64,000 bases of DNA from Marinobacter fonticola (GTDB taxonomy: Bacteria > Pseudomonadota > Gammaproteobacteria > Pseudomonadales > Oleiphilaceae), in contig NZ_CP043042.1 of the NCBI RefSeq assembly GCF_008122265.1, positions 2,046,001 to 2,110,000 on the forward strand. Direction: 5' to 3'. The position numbers and the translations under genes were made by a program. Shown in pieces: positions 36,844 to 45,454 of the stretch. A model generated the notes under the pieces. The model ran no database searches. It was not told the origin of the DNA and was given only the letters and a program-made list of their open reading frames with translations. Each line of letters starts with the position of its first letter. Positions within the stretch are counted from its first letter, which is position 1.

Positions 36844-38053
36844 GATGGCTGACGTAGAGTACGCTCCCTGGCTGACTATCGTGGGCTGGGGGGAGAGTGG
36901 CATAAGCGGTCTCACTCCGGCAAGCAAAGACGCGCTGGAACAGGCGGAGATTGTCTTCGGCGCGAAGCGTCACCTGCAGTGGCTGCCTAAGATTGGTGGC
37001 GACATCCGCGAATGGCCGGTGCCGTTTGCCGAAGGTATTCCCTTGCTGCTGGCGGAACGGGGACGTCGTGTGGTGATGCTGGTCTCCGGGGATCCGTTCT
37101 GGTTTGGCGCGGGTACGGTACTGGCCCGCGAGCTTTCCTCCGACGAGTGGCAGGCACTCCCGGCAGCGTCCACATTCAGTCTGGCTGCGGCCCGTCTGGG
37201 CTGGGGACTGGAACGCACCCCGTGTCTCGGCTTGCATGCCGCGCCGCTAACGCGAATTCGCCCCTACCTCCAACCGGGTCGCCGGCTGCTGGTGCTGCTG
37301 CGTGACGGTGAAGCTGTGACTGAGCTGGTTGAGTTGCTCAACGCATACGGTTTCGGACGGTCGACGTTGCATATCCTCGAAGCCCTTGGGGGCGAACGGG
37401 AACGGATACGCTTCGTTGGGTCGGACGGCGCTCCGCCCGCCGATATACAGCACCCTGTCGCAGTAGGGCTTGAGGTATCCGGAAAAGGGCCGGCCATCCC
37501 GCTCACACCGGGCTTGCCGGATGATTTTTTTGAACACGACGGCCAGATCACCAAACAGCGGATTCGGGCGATGACCGTGTCCGCACTGGCCCCACGCGCC
37601 GGTGAGCGGCTGTGGGATATCGGCACCGGATCGGGCTCCGTGGCTATCGAGTGGCTGCTTAGACACCCGGATAACCAGGCTATCGGCTTCGAACGCTCAG
37701 GAGAAAGGGCGGCTCGAGCGACACGCAATGCGCGGGCCTTGGGCGTGGATTGGCTGCAGGTGGTCGAAGGCGCCGTTCCCGGTGCGCTGGAAAACCAGCC
37801 CTTGCCGGATGCGGTGTTCATTGGGGGCGGGTTGACGTCCGAGTTGCTCCAAGCGCTTTGGCAATACCTGCCAGAAGGTGTGCGCATTGTCGCGAATGCC
37901 GTGACCCTGGAATCCGAAGCCATACTGGCCCAGTGGCATGACTCGAAAGGCGGCGACCTTTGCCGTATCGAACTGGCGGAAGCGACGCCCATTGGCCGCC
38001 GTCGTGGCTGGAGTGCCAGTTATCCCATCGTCCAGTGGCGGGTAACCCGATGA
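36842..38053 (+). CDS. cobL: Precorrin-6Y C5,15-methyltransferase (decarboxylating)
   Basis: 403 residues, the full-length CbiE-CbiT fusion. The N-terminal tetrapyrrole methylase carries TIVGWGESGISGLTPAS. The C-terminal SAM methyltransferase carries ERLWDIGTGSGSVAIEWLL at about residue 255. It methylates C5 and C15 and decarboxylates. The start is ATGATG at 36842/36845, overlapping the cobK ATG on the other strand. There is no ribosome-binding site of classic form. cobE follows with an ATGA overlap. Confidence 0.94.
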   Translation: MMADVEYAPWLTIVGWGESGISGLTPASKDALEQAEIVFGAKRHLQWLPKIGGDIREWPVPFAEGIPLLLAERGRRVVMLVSGDPFWFGAGTVLARELSSDEWQALPAASTFSLAAARLGWGLERTPCLGLHAAPLTRIRPYLQPGRRLLVLLRDGEAVTELVELLNAYGFGRSTLHILEALGGERERIRFVGSDGAPPADIQHPVAVGLEVSGKGPAIPLTPGLPDDFFEHDGQITKQRIRAMTVSALAPRAGERLWDIGTGSGSVAIEWLLRHPDNQAIGFERSGERAARATRNARALGVDWLQVVEGAVPGALENQPLPDAVFIGGGLTSELLQALWQYLPEGVRIVANAVTLESEAILAQWHDSKGGDLCRIELAEATPIGRRRGWSASYPIVQWRVTR

Positions 38054-38415
38054 AAATGGCCGGCTTCGGTTATCGCCGGGCGGCAAGCTTGGCCTCCCTG
38101 GCTGATGCTCTGGATTTGGCCATCCAAGCTTATGGCAATGTCGACTGTTTGGCGGCCAGTGCCGCAAAATCAGCGTGCGTAAAGGCATTGGGAAAGCATC
38201 GAAATCTGCCGGTGGAGATGGTCGACGAATCCGCGCTCTCGTCCGTCACCACCTTGACCCAATCCCAGGCCAGCCTGCGGGAAAAAGGCATCGGCAGTGT
38301 CGCCGAAGCTACGGCGTTGGCGGCGGCCGGGAGGGGCGCGCAATTGCTGGGGCCCCGAGTGATCTCGGCAGATCGGATGGCGACCTGTGCCGTGGCTGAA
38401 GGAAACGCGATATGA
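38050..38415 (+). CDS. cobE: CobE / CbiG C-terminal domain protein
   Basis: 121 residues from the ATG overlapping the cobL stop. The sequence [20 protein letters not shown] and [21 protein letters not shown] matches the CbiG C-terminal (CobE) domain. CobE is found in aerobic clusters but its reaction is not settled; an accessory role around the precorrin-3B to -5 steps is assumed. It lies between cobL and cobM, both of which overlap it. Confidence 0.88.
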   Translation: MKMAGFGYRRAASLASLADALDLAIQAYGNVDCLAASAAKSACVKALGKHRNLPVEMVDESALSSVTTLTQSQASLREKGIGSVAEATALAAAGRGAQLLGPRVISADRMATCAVAEGNAI

Positions 38416-39206
38416 CCGTACATTTCATTGGCGCCGGACCTGGCGCACCGGACCTGTTGACGCTGCGAGGCCGAGACCTGATTGCCGCGTGCCCGGTGTG
38501 TCTCTATGCGGGCTCCCTGGTGCCGGAAGAGGTGCTGACGCATTGTCCTGAAAATGCGCGAGTGATTAACACGGCGCCGCTTGCCCTGGATGACATCATC
38601 GGAGAGGTTCGCCGTGCCCATGCCGAGGGCAAGGATGTTGCCCGGCTGCACTCCGGCGACCTGTCGGTCTGGTCGGCGATGGGCGAACAGCTGAGGCGAC
38701 TGCGGGAACTGACGATTCCGTACACCATCACGCCGGGTGTCCCATCTTTCGCCGCTGCGGCGGCCAGCCTGGGTAACGAGCTGACGTTGCCGGGTGTCGC
38801 CCAGTCGGTGGTCCTGACCCGCACGCCGGGTCGGGCTAGCGCCATGCCGGTCGACGAAACGCTGGCGAACTTTGCGCGTACCGGCGCCACCCTGGCGATT
38901 CATCTATCCATCCATAACCTGGCACAGGTCGTCGCGGATCTGATGCCGTTTTATGGGCAGGATTGCCCGGTAGCGGTTGTCTGGCGAGCCAGCTGGCCCG
39001 ATGAACGCGTGGTGCGCGGTTGCCTAGCCGATATCGAGTCTGCCGTTGACGATGGCATGAACCGAACAGCGCTGATTCTCGTCGGACCGGCGCTGGCCTC
39101 AGCCGATTTTCAGGACAGTCGCCTTTACTCTTTTGATTACGACCGCCGCTTCAGGCCCCAATCCGCCGCATCGCCATTCGCGGACACATCCGGGGAAGAC
39201 GCATGA
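38412..39206 (+). CDS. cobM: Precorrin-4 C11-methyltransferase
   Basis: 264 residues, tetrapyrrole methylase opening [18 protein letters not shown]. Landmarks [11 protein letters not shown] and [17 protein letters not shown] define CobM/CbiF. It methylates C11 to give precorrin-5. Start and stop overlap cobE and cobF by 4 bp each. Confidence 0.95.
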   Translation: MTVHFIGAGPGAPDLLTLRGRDLIAACPVCLYAGSLVPEEVLTHCPENARVINTAPLALDDIIGEVRRAHAEGKDVARLHSGDLSVWSAMGEQLRRLRELTIPYTITPGVPSFAAAAASLGNELTLPGVAQSVVLTRTPGRASAMPVDETLANFARTGATLAIHLSIHNLAQVVADLMPFYGQDCPVAVVWRASWPDERVVRGCLADIESAVDDGMNRTALILVGPALASADFQDSRLYSFDYDRRFRPQSAASPFADTSGEDA

Positions 39207-39964
39207 TCGAGCTGTCATTGATCGGCATCGGTACCGGCAATCCGGATCATGTGACCCTGGCTGCCGTCCGGTCGCTGAACACCGCTGACCTGATTCTGCT
39301 ACCGCGCAAAGGAGAATCGAAATCGGATCTGGTGGATCTGCGGCGACTGCTTTGCCGGTCGTTGCTTGAGCCGGGCAGTGCCGCCCGAATTGTCGAGTTC
39401 GATCTACCCAGCCGGGATGAGAAGAAAGACTATCTGGATGCGGTGGATGAATGGCATCGTGCTATTTCCAGAGTCTGGATAGAGCTGATTAAGCGTTATT
39501 TGCCCGAAGGCGGTCGCGCTGCATTAATGATCTGGGGCGATCCATCGCTGTATGACAGCAGCCTGCGTATTGCCGGGCGTGTAGAAGAGTCCGGTATGGC
39601 AGTGGCGGTGAAGGTGGTACCGGGCATTACCAGCTTACAGGTCCTGACGGCTGAGCATCGCATCCCTCTGAACACCCTGGCCGAACCAGTGCAGATTACG
39701 ACGGGCCGGTGTTTACGCGAACGCGGCTGGCCTGACGGCGTGAGCGCGGTTGCTGTCATGCTGGATAGCGGCGGTGCTTTCGAAGCGCTCGTGCCTGCAG
39801 ACATCTACATCTGGTGGGGCGCCTACCTGGGTATGGACAAGCAATGCCTGATCGACGGTTGGCTCGGTGATGTCGGTGACTCGATCAGGCAGCGGCGCTC
39901 TGAGCTGCGTCGGCAGCATGGCTGGATTATGGATATCTACCTGTTGAAACGCGGGGCCCTTTGA
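39203..39964 (+). CDS. cobF: Precorrin-6A synthase (deacetylating)
   Basis: 253 residues, tetrapyrrole methylase opening [18 protein letters not shown], with [16 protein letters not shown] and [15 protein letters not shown]. CobF methylates C1 and releases acetate, a step specific to the aerobic pathway, so it confirms the oxygen-dependent route together with CobG. It is the last gene of the cob run. The 110 bp after it have a GC-rich imperfect inverted repeat but no convincing terminator. Confidence 0.94.
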   Translation: MIELSLIGIGTGNPDHVTLAAVRSLNTADLILLPRKGESKSDLVDLRRLLCRSLLEPGSAARIVEFDLPSRDEKKDYLDAVDEWHRAISRVWIELIKRYLPEGGRAALMIWGDPSLYDSSLRIAGRVEESGMAVAVKVVPGITSLQVLTAEHRIPLNTLAEPVQITTGRCLRERGWPDGVSAVAVMLDSGGAFEALVPADIYIWWGAYLGMDKQCLIDGWLGDVGDSIRQRRSELRRQHGWIMDIYLLKRGAL

Positions 39965-40074
39965 ACGACGCCTAACAATTCGACGTCGGATTTGCCGTGT
40001 CCAACAGTCTGTAAGGCCGGGCAGCGCAAGGTAGGACGAATTGGACTGCTGCCGGAGACGAGGCGGCCCTCCCA

Positions 40075-40398
40075 TTAAACCTGCTGAATAGCCATGTAAC
40101 ACGCTGTCCCCGCAATAATCGAAAGCAAGGCATTTCGCCGCCATAGATGAAGTGCAATCACGACTAAGCTCGGCACCAACGCATCCGCTCCAAAGATCGG
40201 TGCGCTCCAGTGCCCGGATCGCAGCAGAAAAATGACCACCAACAGGGACATAACCGCCGCCGGCAAATACCGCCCGAGATGCTGGACCAGCGGATGGTCA
40301 CTGTGGCGCGACAGAAACACGAAGGGAATCGCCCGGGTCGCGAATGTGGCGGCGGTGGCAACGACGGTGAACGCCAGGAGGTAAGTCATACTATCCAT
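40075..40398 (-). CDS. azlD: AzlD family branched-chain amino-acid transport subunit
   Basis: 107 residues, about four membrane helices (YLLAFTVVATAATFATRAIP, ending CYMAIQQV). AzlD is the small partner of AzlC in exporters of branched-chain amino acids and analogues. The ATG at 40398 overlaps the azlC stop by 8 bp. The substrate is inferred from the family. Confidence 0.88.
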   Translation of the reverse strand: MDSMTYLLAFTVVATAATFATRAIPFVFLSRHSDHPLVQHLGRYLPAAVMSLLVVIFLLRSGHWSAPIFGADALVPSLVVIALHLWRRNALLSIIAGTACYMAIQQV

Positions 40399-41098
40399 GT
40401 GGCTGCTCCAGTTCTGCGTTACCACGCTTATGGAAACGGTAGCTCAGCAGCAGGGTTACCGTCGCCAGAATGACCGCACCAATCAGTTGCTGATCCGCCG
40501 GGAGAACCGCAAGGCAAAGGCCCGCTGCGGCTGCGCCGATCCATATTGGCAACGACTGGCCCAGCACCTTGTATTGCTCGATGGTCAGTACGATAAACAG
40601 AGCCACCAGCGCGAACTCGATGCCGGTGCTGTCGAATGTCACCGCACGGCCCAGCCACGCACCGAGGGTAGAGCCGATCACCCAGTACGCCTGGTTGAAG
40701 AGCGTTATGCGAAAGTCATTCTGTTGCTCCTGGGCACGCTCCTCGGTGCGGGCGCGACTGGTCAGCAGGGAATAGGTCTCGTCAGTGAGGCCAAAAATCA
40801 GGTAGAGCTTACGCCAGCCCGCCCCGCGAAAGCGGCCCAATAGCGATAGCCCGTAGAATAGGTGGCGGGCATTGAGCACGAACATCGCGATAAACACTTC
40901 CACCAGCCCGGCGTTGGCGGCGAGGAGACCGACGGCCAGAAGCTGAGCGGCACCGGCAAACACAGTGATCGACATCAAGGTAGCGCCCCACCAGGGGTAC
41001 TCCAGTTGCGTTACGAACAACACCCCAAAGGCCATGCCCAGCGGCAGATAGCCGAACATGATGGGTAGCGTCAATCGGACAACGGAACGGTTGTTCAA
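40391..41098 (-). CDS. azlC: AzlC family branched-chain amino-acid transport permease
   Basis: 235 residues with the family features FGYLPLGMAFGVLF, AGAAQLLAVGLLAA and FVLNARHLFYGLSL. I favour the TTG at 41098, which has TGGAG upstream at 7-nt spacing, over a TTG at 41122 with no signal. It is coupled to azlD. A divergent 13-bp tandem array lies about 60 bp upstream, between it and the YheU-like gene. Confidence 0.88.
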   Translation of the reverse strand: MNNRSVVRLTLPIMFGYLPLGMAFGVLFVTQLEYPWWGATLMSITVFAGAAQLLAVGLLAANAGLVEVFIAMFVLNARHLFYGLSLLGRFRGAGWRKLYLIFGLTDETYSLLTSRARTEERAQEQQNDFRITLFNQAYWVIGSTLGAWLGRAVTFDSTGIEFALVALFIVLTIEQYKVLGQSLPIWIGAAAAGLCLAVLPADQQLIGAVILATVTLLLSYRFHKRGNAELEQPHG

Positions 41099-41154
41099 GC
41101 CAGTCTCCAGGAAAATCGGCAAAGCCCGGCATAATAGAGCAACAAACCTTGCCG

Positions 41155-41245
41155 GGTAAGGTACAGTGCGTCGCTGTACAGATGAACTGTACTGATGAAC
41201 TGCACTGGCGAGCTGTACTAATGAACGCTACTGATGAACCGCACT
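41155..41245 (+). repeat. 13-bp tandem repeat array, about seven diverged units
   Basis: Consecutive 13-bp units start at 41155, 41168, 41181, 41194, 41207, 41220 and 41233. The clearest are GATGAACTGTACT, GATGAACTGCACT, GGCGAGCTGTACT, AATGAACGCTACT and GATGAACCGCACT. The first two units are the most diverged. The period is exact across all units. The array ends 23 bp before the ribosome-binding site of the YheU-like gene. Confidence 0.85.
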
Positions 41246-41281
41246 GGTGGAGGAAAGCAGCCAGGTGAAGGAGGACATTGG

Positions 41282-41533
41282 ATGAATGACGAGACCGAAA
41301 ATCAGCCCCAGCCCGACCCTCGCCAGGAGCCGTTCGTGGTGGATAAGGGACTGCTGACCGAAGACCAGCTCGAGGGGTTGGTTGAGGAATATTGCACCCG
41401 TTATCACGGGGTGAACGACACCGAATCGCCCATGAACGAAAAGAGCCGGGTGATGACCGCAGTCAACAACGGTGACCTTGTAGTCTGGTTCAACCCCGTG
41501 GAAAACAGCGCGGGACTTGGGCCGAAGGCATGA
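41282..41533 (+). CDS. YheU-like (UPF0270-type) small protein
   Basis: 83 residues. An acidic, proline-rich leader (NDETENQPQPDPRQEP) is followed by a core resembling YheU: LLTEDQLEGLVEEYCTRYHG, then RVMTAVNNGDLVVWFNP. YheU proteins are about 70 residues and of unknown function. AAGGAGG (41268-41274) sits 7 nt before the ATG, an excellent ribosome-binding site. It lies upstream of gacA on the same strand, 141 bp away, with no terminator seen. Confidence 0.75.
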   Translation: MNDETENQPQPDPRQEPFVVDKGLLTEDQLEGLVEEYCTRYHGVNDTESPMNEKSRVMTAVNNGDLVVWFNPVENSAGLGPKA

Positions 41534-41674
41534 TTTTCGTTTGCGTTTATTTACCGAAAACGGGTACCCCGGTAGCATCTTAGACGCTACAATCCCTACT
41601 TGTTTCAGCGTCAGGCATGGATGTCGAAGCGCTGCTCTCCAGTTTTACCATCTTAATTGAGTGCGGGGTGGATT

Positions 41675-42334
41675 TTGATCAGGGTGCTGGTTGTTGACGA
41701 CCACGAGCTGGTTCGATCAGGCATCACACGGATGCTGACTGACAATACGGACATTGAAGTTATCGGACAGGCCGCTTCCGGTGAGGACGCTGTAGAGTTT
41801 ATTCGCTCTGACGCGCCGGATATTGTGCTGATGGATATTCGCATGCCGGGAATCGGCGGACTCGAAGCCACCCGCCGCATTTTGCGCATCGATGATTCCA
41901 TCCGTGTCATCGTCGTCACCGCTTGCGCTGACGACCCCTATCCCACACGGGTCATGCAAGCCGGCGCTTCCGCCTATATCACCAAAAGCGCGGACATCAA
42001 GGAAATGGTTCGGGCCATTCGTATGGCTCACTCCGGCCAGCGCTACATCAGCCCCGAAATCGCCCAGAAGATGGCCCTTAAGCAGCTCGGCGGCGACAGC
42101 GGGGAAGACGATAAGCTGTCGATCTTCGACAAGCTCTCGGAGCGCGAACTGCAGATCGCCATGATGGTGGTCGATTGCCAGAAAGTTCAGGACATCTCGG
42201 ACAAGCTCTGTCTCAGCCCAAAAACGGTCAACAGCTACCGTTACCGCATTTTTGAAAAGCTGGACATTTCCAGCGACGTCGAGCTTGCCCTGATGGCCGT
42301 CAGACTCGGGTTGCTTGATGCCGACAAAGTCTGA
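41675..42334 (+). CDS. gacA: Response regulator GacA/UvrY
   Basis: 219 residues. The receiver domain opens MIRVLVVDDHELVRSGI, with acidic pocket D8/D9 and phospho-acceptor D54 in VLMDIRMPG. The LuxR-type HTH lies at the C-terminus (LSERELQIAMMVVDCQKVQD and LCLSPKTVNSYRYRIFEKL). GacA is the partner of the GacS/BarA sensor and drives Rsm/Csr small RNAs. The start is a TTG at 41675, with GCGGGGTGG upstream; no ATG gives the normal N-terminus. The end overlaps uvrC by 17 bp, the usual gammaproteobacterial order. Confidence 0.95.
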   Translation: MIRVLVVDDHELVRSGITRMLTDNTDIEVIGQAASGEDAVEFIRSDAPDIVLMDIRMPGIGGLEATRRILRIDDSIRVIVVTACADDPYPTRVMQAGASAYITKSADIKEMVRAIRMAHSGQRYISPEIAQKMALKQLGGDSGEDDKLSIFDKLSERELQIAMMVVDCQKVQDISDKLCLSPKTVNSYRYRIFEKLDISSDVELALMAVRLGLLDADKV

Positions 42335-44168
42335 ACAGACGACCGAATTCGATAGCAAAACCTTCTTAAAAAGGCTCACCGAACGACCCGGCGTCTACCG
42401 GATGCTGGACGCGAGCGGTGACGTTCTGTACGTGGGTAAGGCGCGGAACCTCAAAAATCGCGTCAGCAGCTATTTCCGCAAGAGCGGCTTGTCCCCCAAG
42501 ACCGAAGCCTTGGTCAGCCGCATCAACCAGGTGGAAGTGACGATAACCGGCAGCGAGACCGAAGCGCTCCTGCTGGAACAGAATCTGATCAAATCCCTGC
42601 GCCCGCCGTACAACATCCTGCTGCGGGACGATAAATCCTATCCCTACATCTATCTTTCCGGTCACGACAAATACCCGTCGCTGATCTTCCGCCGTGGGCG
42701 TACGCGCAAAGGTAAAGGGACGTGGTTCGGACCTTTTCCGAGCTCTGGGGCGGTTCGGGAAAGTCTTAATGTATTACAGAAGATTTTCCGCATAAGGAAT
42801 TGTAGTGACAGCTTTTTCAACAACCGAACACGGCCTTGCCTGCAGTACCAGATCAATCGTTGCACCGCTCCCTGCGTAGACTACGTCACGCCAGAGGAAT
42901 ACGCAGACGATATTCGCCACGCCACAATGTTCCTCGAGGGCAAGAACCCGGCCATCCTCGACGATTTGATGACATCCATGGAGCAGGCCAGTCAAGCTCT
43001 GGAGTTCGAGAAAGCAGCCGCTTACCGCGACCAAATCAATCACCTTCGCCACGTCCAGGAACAGCAGTCCATTGAGGCCAGTGGCGGTGATGCCGATGTG
43101 GTGGGCCTCGCCCAAGAAGCCGGCGTGGTCTGTGTCGTTGTTATCCTGGTGCGTGGCGGCAGGGTGCTGGGCACTAAGGACTATTTCCCACGATTCTCTA
43201 TCGAGCAATCGGAAAGTGAACTTCTCAGCGCCTTTCTCGGCCAGTTCTATTTCGGTGGCGATACTCAGCGAGAGCACCCCCGGGAAGTGCTGGTGCCGGT
43301 AGAGGCGGATGAGCAGGAGGTGCTTTCCGCCGCGTTGTCCGAGGCGGCCGGTCGCGAAGTGCGGATCCGCAAGAATGTTCGTGGTGAACGTCGGCGGTGG
43401 GTCGAACTGGCGACGACCAACGCCAGGCAGACGTTGATGACGCATATCGCCAGTAAGGAAACCGTCTACCGCCGTTTGCTGGCGCTGCGCGATCTCTTGG
43501 AGCTTAAGGAAACGCCAAGCAGGATGGAGTGCTTCGATATCAGTCACAGCCACGGCGAGAATACCGTCGCATCCTGTGTGGTGTTCGATGACAATGGCCC
43601 GGTAAAAAGCGACTACCGTCTTTACAACATCGAGGGCGTGACAGCGGGCGATGATTATGGTGCCATGCGCCAGGTCTTAACCCGTCGTTACACACGCTTG
43701 AAGAATGGCGAAGGCAAACGGCCGGATCTTGTTTTTATCGATGGGGGCAAGGGGCAGCTTAACGTGGCCCGGGATGTGTTCGAATCTCTGGGAATCAGCG
43801 ATATCACGTTGATCGGCGTAGCAAAGGGCGTGACGCGCAAGGCGGGCATGGAACAACTGATCGATGCCTTGACCGACGCTGTATTCCGGGTACCCTCTGA
43901 TTCTCCGGCATTACACCTGATTCAGCATATTCGTGACGAATCGCACCGGTTTGCCATTACGGGCCACCGAGCCCGGCGCGACAAGAAACGTCGCCAATCC
44001 ACGCTCGAGGGTATCGAAGGTGTCGGCGCCAAACGCCGGCGTGAACTGATACGCTATTTCGGTGGCATCCAGGAAATCAGAAAGGCGGGCGTGGATGAGA
44101 TGGTCAAGGTCAAGGGCATCAGCCGCAGCCTGGCAGAATCCATATACGCCGCACTTCACAACGAGTAG
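42318..44168 (+). CDS. uvrC: Excinuclease ABC subunit C
   Basis: 616 residues from the ATG at 42318 inside gacA. The GIY-YIG nuclease domain is near the start (RPGVYRMLDASGDVLYVGKA), followed by the UVR UvrB-interaction segment (LEFEKAAAYRDQINHLRH, about 215-235), the RNase-H-like endonuclease domain (MECFDISHSHGENTVASCVV and DLVFIDGGKGQLNVA) and C-terminal helix-hairpin-helix motifs (LEGIEGVGAKRRRELIRYFG). It makes both incisions in nucleotide excision repair. Full length. Confidence 0.97.
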   Translation: MPTKSEQTTEFDSKTFLKRLTERPGVYRMLDASGDVLYVGKARNLKNRVSSYFRKSGLSPKTEALVSRINQVEVTITGSETEALLLEQNLIKSLRPPYNILLRDDKSYPYIYLSGHDKYPSLIFRRGRTRKGKGTWFGPFPSSGAVRESLNVLQKIFRIRNCSDSFFNNRTRPCLQYQINRCTAPCVDYVTPEEYADDIRHATMFLEGKNPAILDDLMTSMEQASQALEFEKAAAYRDQINHLRHVQEQQSIEASGGDADVVGLAQEAGVVCVVVILVRGGRVLGTKDYFPRFSIEQSESELLSAFLGQFYFGGDTQREHPREVLVPVEADEQEVLSAALSEAAGREVRIRKNVRGERRRWVELATTNARQTLMTHIASKETVYRRLLALRDLLELKETPSRMECFDISHSHGENTVASCVVFDDNGPVKSDYRLYNIEGVTAGDDYGAMRQVLTRRYTRLKNGEGKRPDLVFIDGGKGQLNVARDVFESLGISDITLIGVAKGVTRKAGMEQLIDALTDAVFRVPSDSPALHLIQHIRDESHRFAITGHRARRDKKRRQSTLEGIEGVGAKRRRELIRYFGGIQEIRKAGVDEMVKVKGISRSLAESIYAALHNE

Positions 44169-44174
44169 GGCAGA

Positions 44175-44732
44175 ATGAATTTACCCAATATACTGACGGT
44201 ATCCCGAATCGCCATGATTCCGGTGTTTGTCGTCGTTTTCTATCTGCCGTATGAATGGCGATTCCTGGTGAGTGCTGCAATTTTTGCCCTGGCAGCGGCC
44301 ACAGACTGGCTTGACGGGTATCTGGCTCGCAAGCTCGACCAAGGTACGCCATTTGGCGCTTTTCTCGATCCCGTCGCCGACAAGCTAATGGTGGCCGTGG
44401 CGCTGACTCTGCTGATCGAAGAACATCACAGTATGATTCTCACCGTGCCGGCGACGATCATCATCGGACGCGAAATCGTCATATCCGCGCTCCGTGAGTG
44501 GATGGCCGAGATGGGCAAGCGCGCCAGCGTAGCCGTGTCTTACGTCGGGAAAATAAAGACGACGGCGCAGATGGTTTCTATCATCATGCTACTCGCTTTT
44601 CCGTTGAGTACGCCGGGCGCCATTGTTGGCGAAATCCTGCTGTATATGGCAGCGATCCTGACACTGTGGTCCATGTTCATGTATTTGAAAGCAGCCTGGC
44701 CGGACCTTTTCCCGAAAGAGAAGGGTTTGTGA
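44175..44732 (+). CDS. pgsA: CDP-diacylglycerol--glycerol-3-phosphate 3-phosphatidyltransferase
   Basis: 185 residues with several membrane helices and the CDP-alcohol phosphatidyltransferase motif visible as DWLDGYLARKLDQG followed by FGAFLDPVADKL. It commits CDP-diacylglycerol to phosphatidylglycerol synthesis at the inner membrane. It starts 6 bp after uvrC and precedes tRNA genes, the order known from many gammaproteobacteria. Confidence 0.96.
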   Translation: MNLPNILTVSRIAMIPVFVVVFYLPYEWRFLVSAAIFALAAATDWLDGYLARKLDQGTPFGAFLDPVADKLMVAVALTLLIEEHHSMILTVPATIIIGREIVISALREWMAEMGKRASVAVSYVGKIKTTAQMVSIIMLLAFPLSTPGAIVGEILLYMAAILTLWSMFMYLKAAWPDLFPKEKGL

Positions 44733-44788
44733 GTCCTGATTAAAGAATAATCAACGGCTTAGGCAAACATCGAAGTTTCAAAAAAGGG

Positions 44789-44816
44789 TTGACACCCCGG
44801 CGTGATCCATTAATAT
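44789..44816 (+). promoter_or_regulatory. Sigma-70 promoter for tRNA-Gly/tRNA-Cys
   Basis: A perfect -35 TTGACA (44789-44794), 16-nt spacer and -10 TAATAT (44811-44816), about 50 nt before tRNA-Gly. Confidence 0.75.
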
Positions 44817-44871
44817 ATGCGCCACTTCAGCGCTGACAAGCTTAAAGCCAAGTTGGTGTTGATGACCTTAA

Positions 44872-44946
44872 GCGGGAATAGCTCAGTGGTAGAGCACAAC
44901 CTTGCCAAGGTTGGGGTCGCGAGTTCGAATCTCGTTTCCCGCTCCA
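44872..44946 (+). tRNA. tRNA-Gly (anticodon GCC)
   Basis: 75 nt with encoded CCA. The acceptor GCGGGAA pairs with TTCCCGC (44936-44942); the anticodon loop holds GCC in CTTGCCAAG; the GAGTTCGAATCTC T-arm is clear. It follows pgsA. Confidence 0.97.
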
Positions 44947-45034
44947 ATTTCTCTCCGGTACCGCCGGGTGGAAATAACAATCCAAGTCTCTCAATGCCTC
45001 CTGAGAGCAAAAGCCCGTTTCAAAGGCTTTCCCC

Positions 45035-45114
<80 letters not shown>

Positions 45115-45163
45115 CCTCGCTTTTTCAATGAGTTAATTTTTCCCGATAAGGGCAGCCTGGTGG

Positions 45164-45454
45164 CTATTGTCGCCAAGCCCAGTAGCCCGGTTCGCGATGA
45201 AGGCTCATAACTGCGAGTATAAGAATGCTGTCCTATTGCTCGACGTAGAGAACTCCGTAGGGAAAACGTTTGACGAGGGAGCGTCTAATCGGCTTGCGAA
45301 TATAGCTCCAAGCCTGAGGGAATTTAACCGCTCTAATTATGGCTTTTTCGACTTCTTCGGCGAGACCCATGCCGAGACCAGGTTGGATAGATTCGTAATA
45401 ATCGGTTGCTTCGTTCAGTTCCGCTTCCGCTGCGGGGTGAAACGTGTAGTCCAT
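45164..45454 (-). pseudogene. RelE/ParE-type toxin interrupted by an in-frame amber codon
   Basis: The ATG at 45454 begins MDYTFHPAAEAELNEATDYY, a typical RelE/ParE toxin, and the frame runs to RRSLVKRFPYGVLYVEQ, where a TAG (45233-45235, codon 74) stops it. Beyond the TAG the same frame continues with DSILILAVMSLHREPGYWAW and RQ to a TAG at 45164-45166. That tail is exactly the conserved ending of intact family members (about 95 residues). The simplest reading is a recent nonsense mutation that removes the C-terminal strand and catalytic or ribosome/gyrase-binding residues. The start overlaps the antitoxin stop (TAATG). A short active product or readthrough is less likely. Confidence 0.88.

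Noticed and set aside
37264..37992. Long open frame antisense to cobL
   Set aside because: Low-complexity Ser/Pro/Arg-rich translation typical of antisense frames in GC-rich genes.
44810..45010. 66-codon frame on the minus strand with a familiar RETRFELATPTLAR segment
   Set aside because: It reads through the complement of tRNA-Gly. This translation is a well-known spurious protein in databases.
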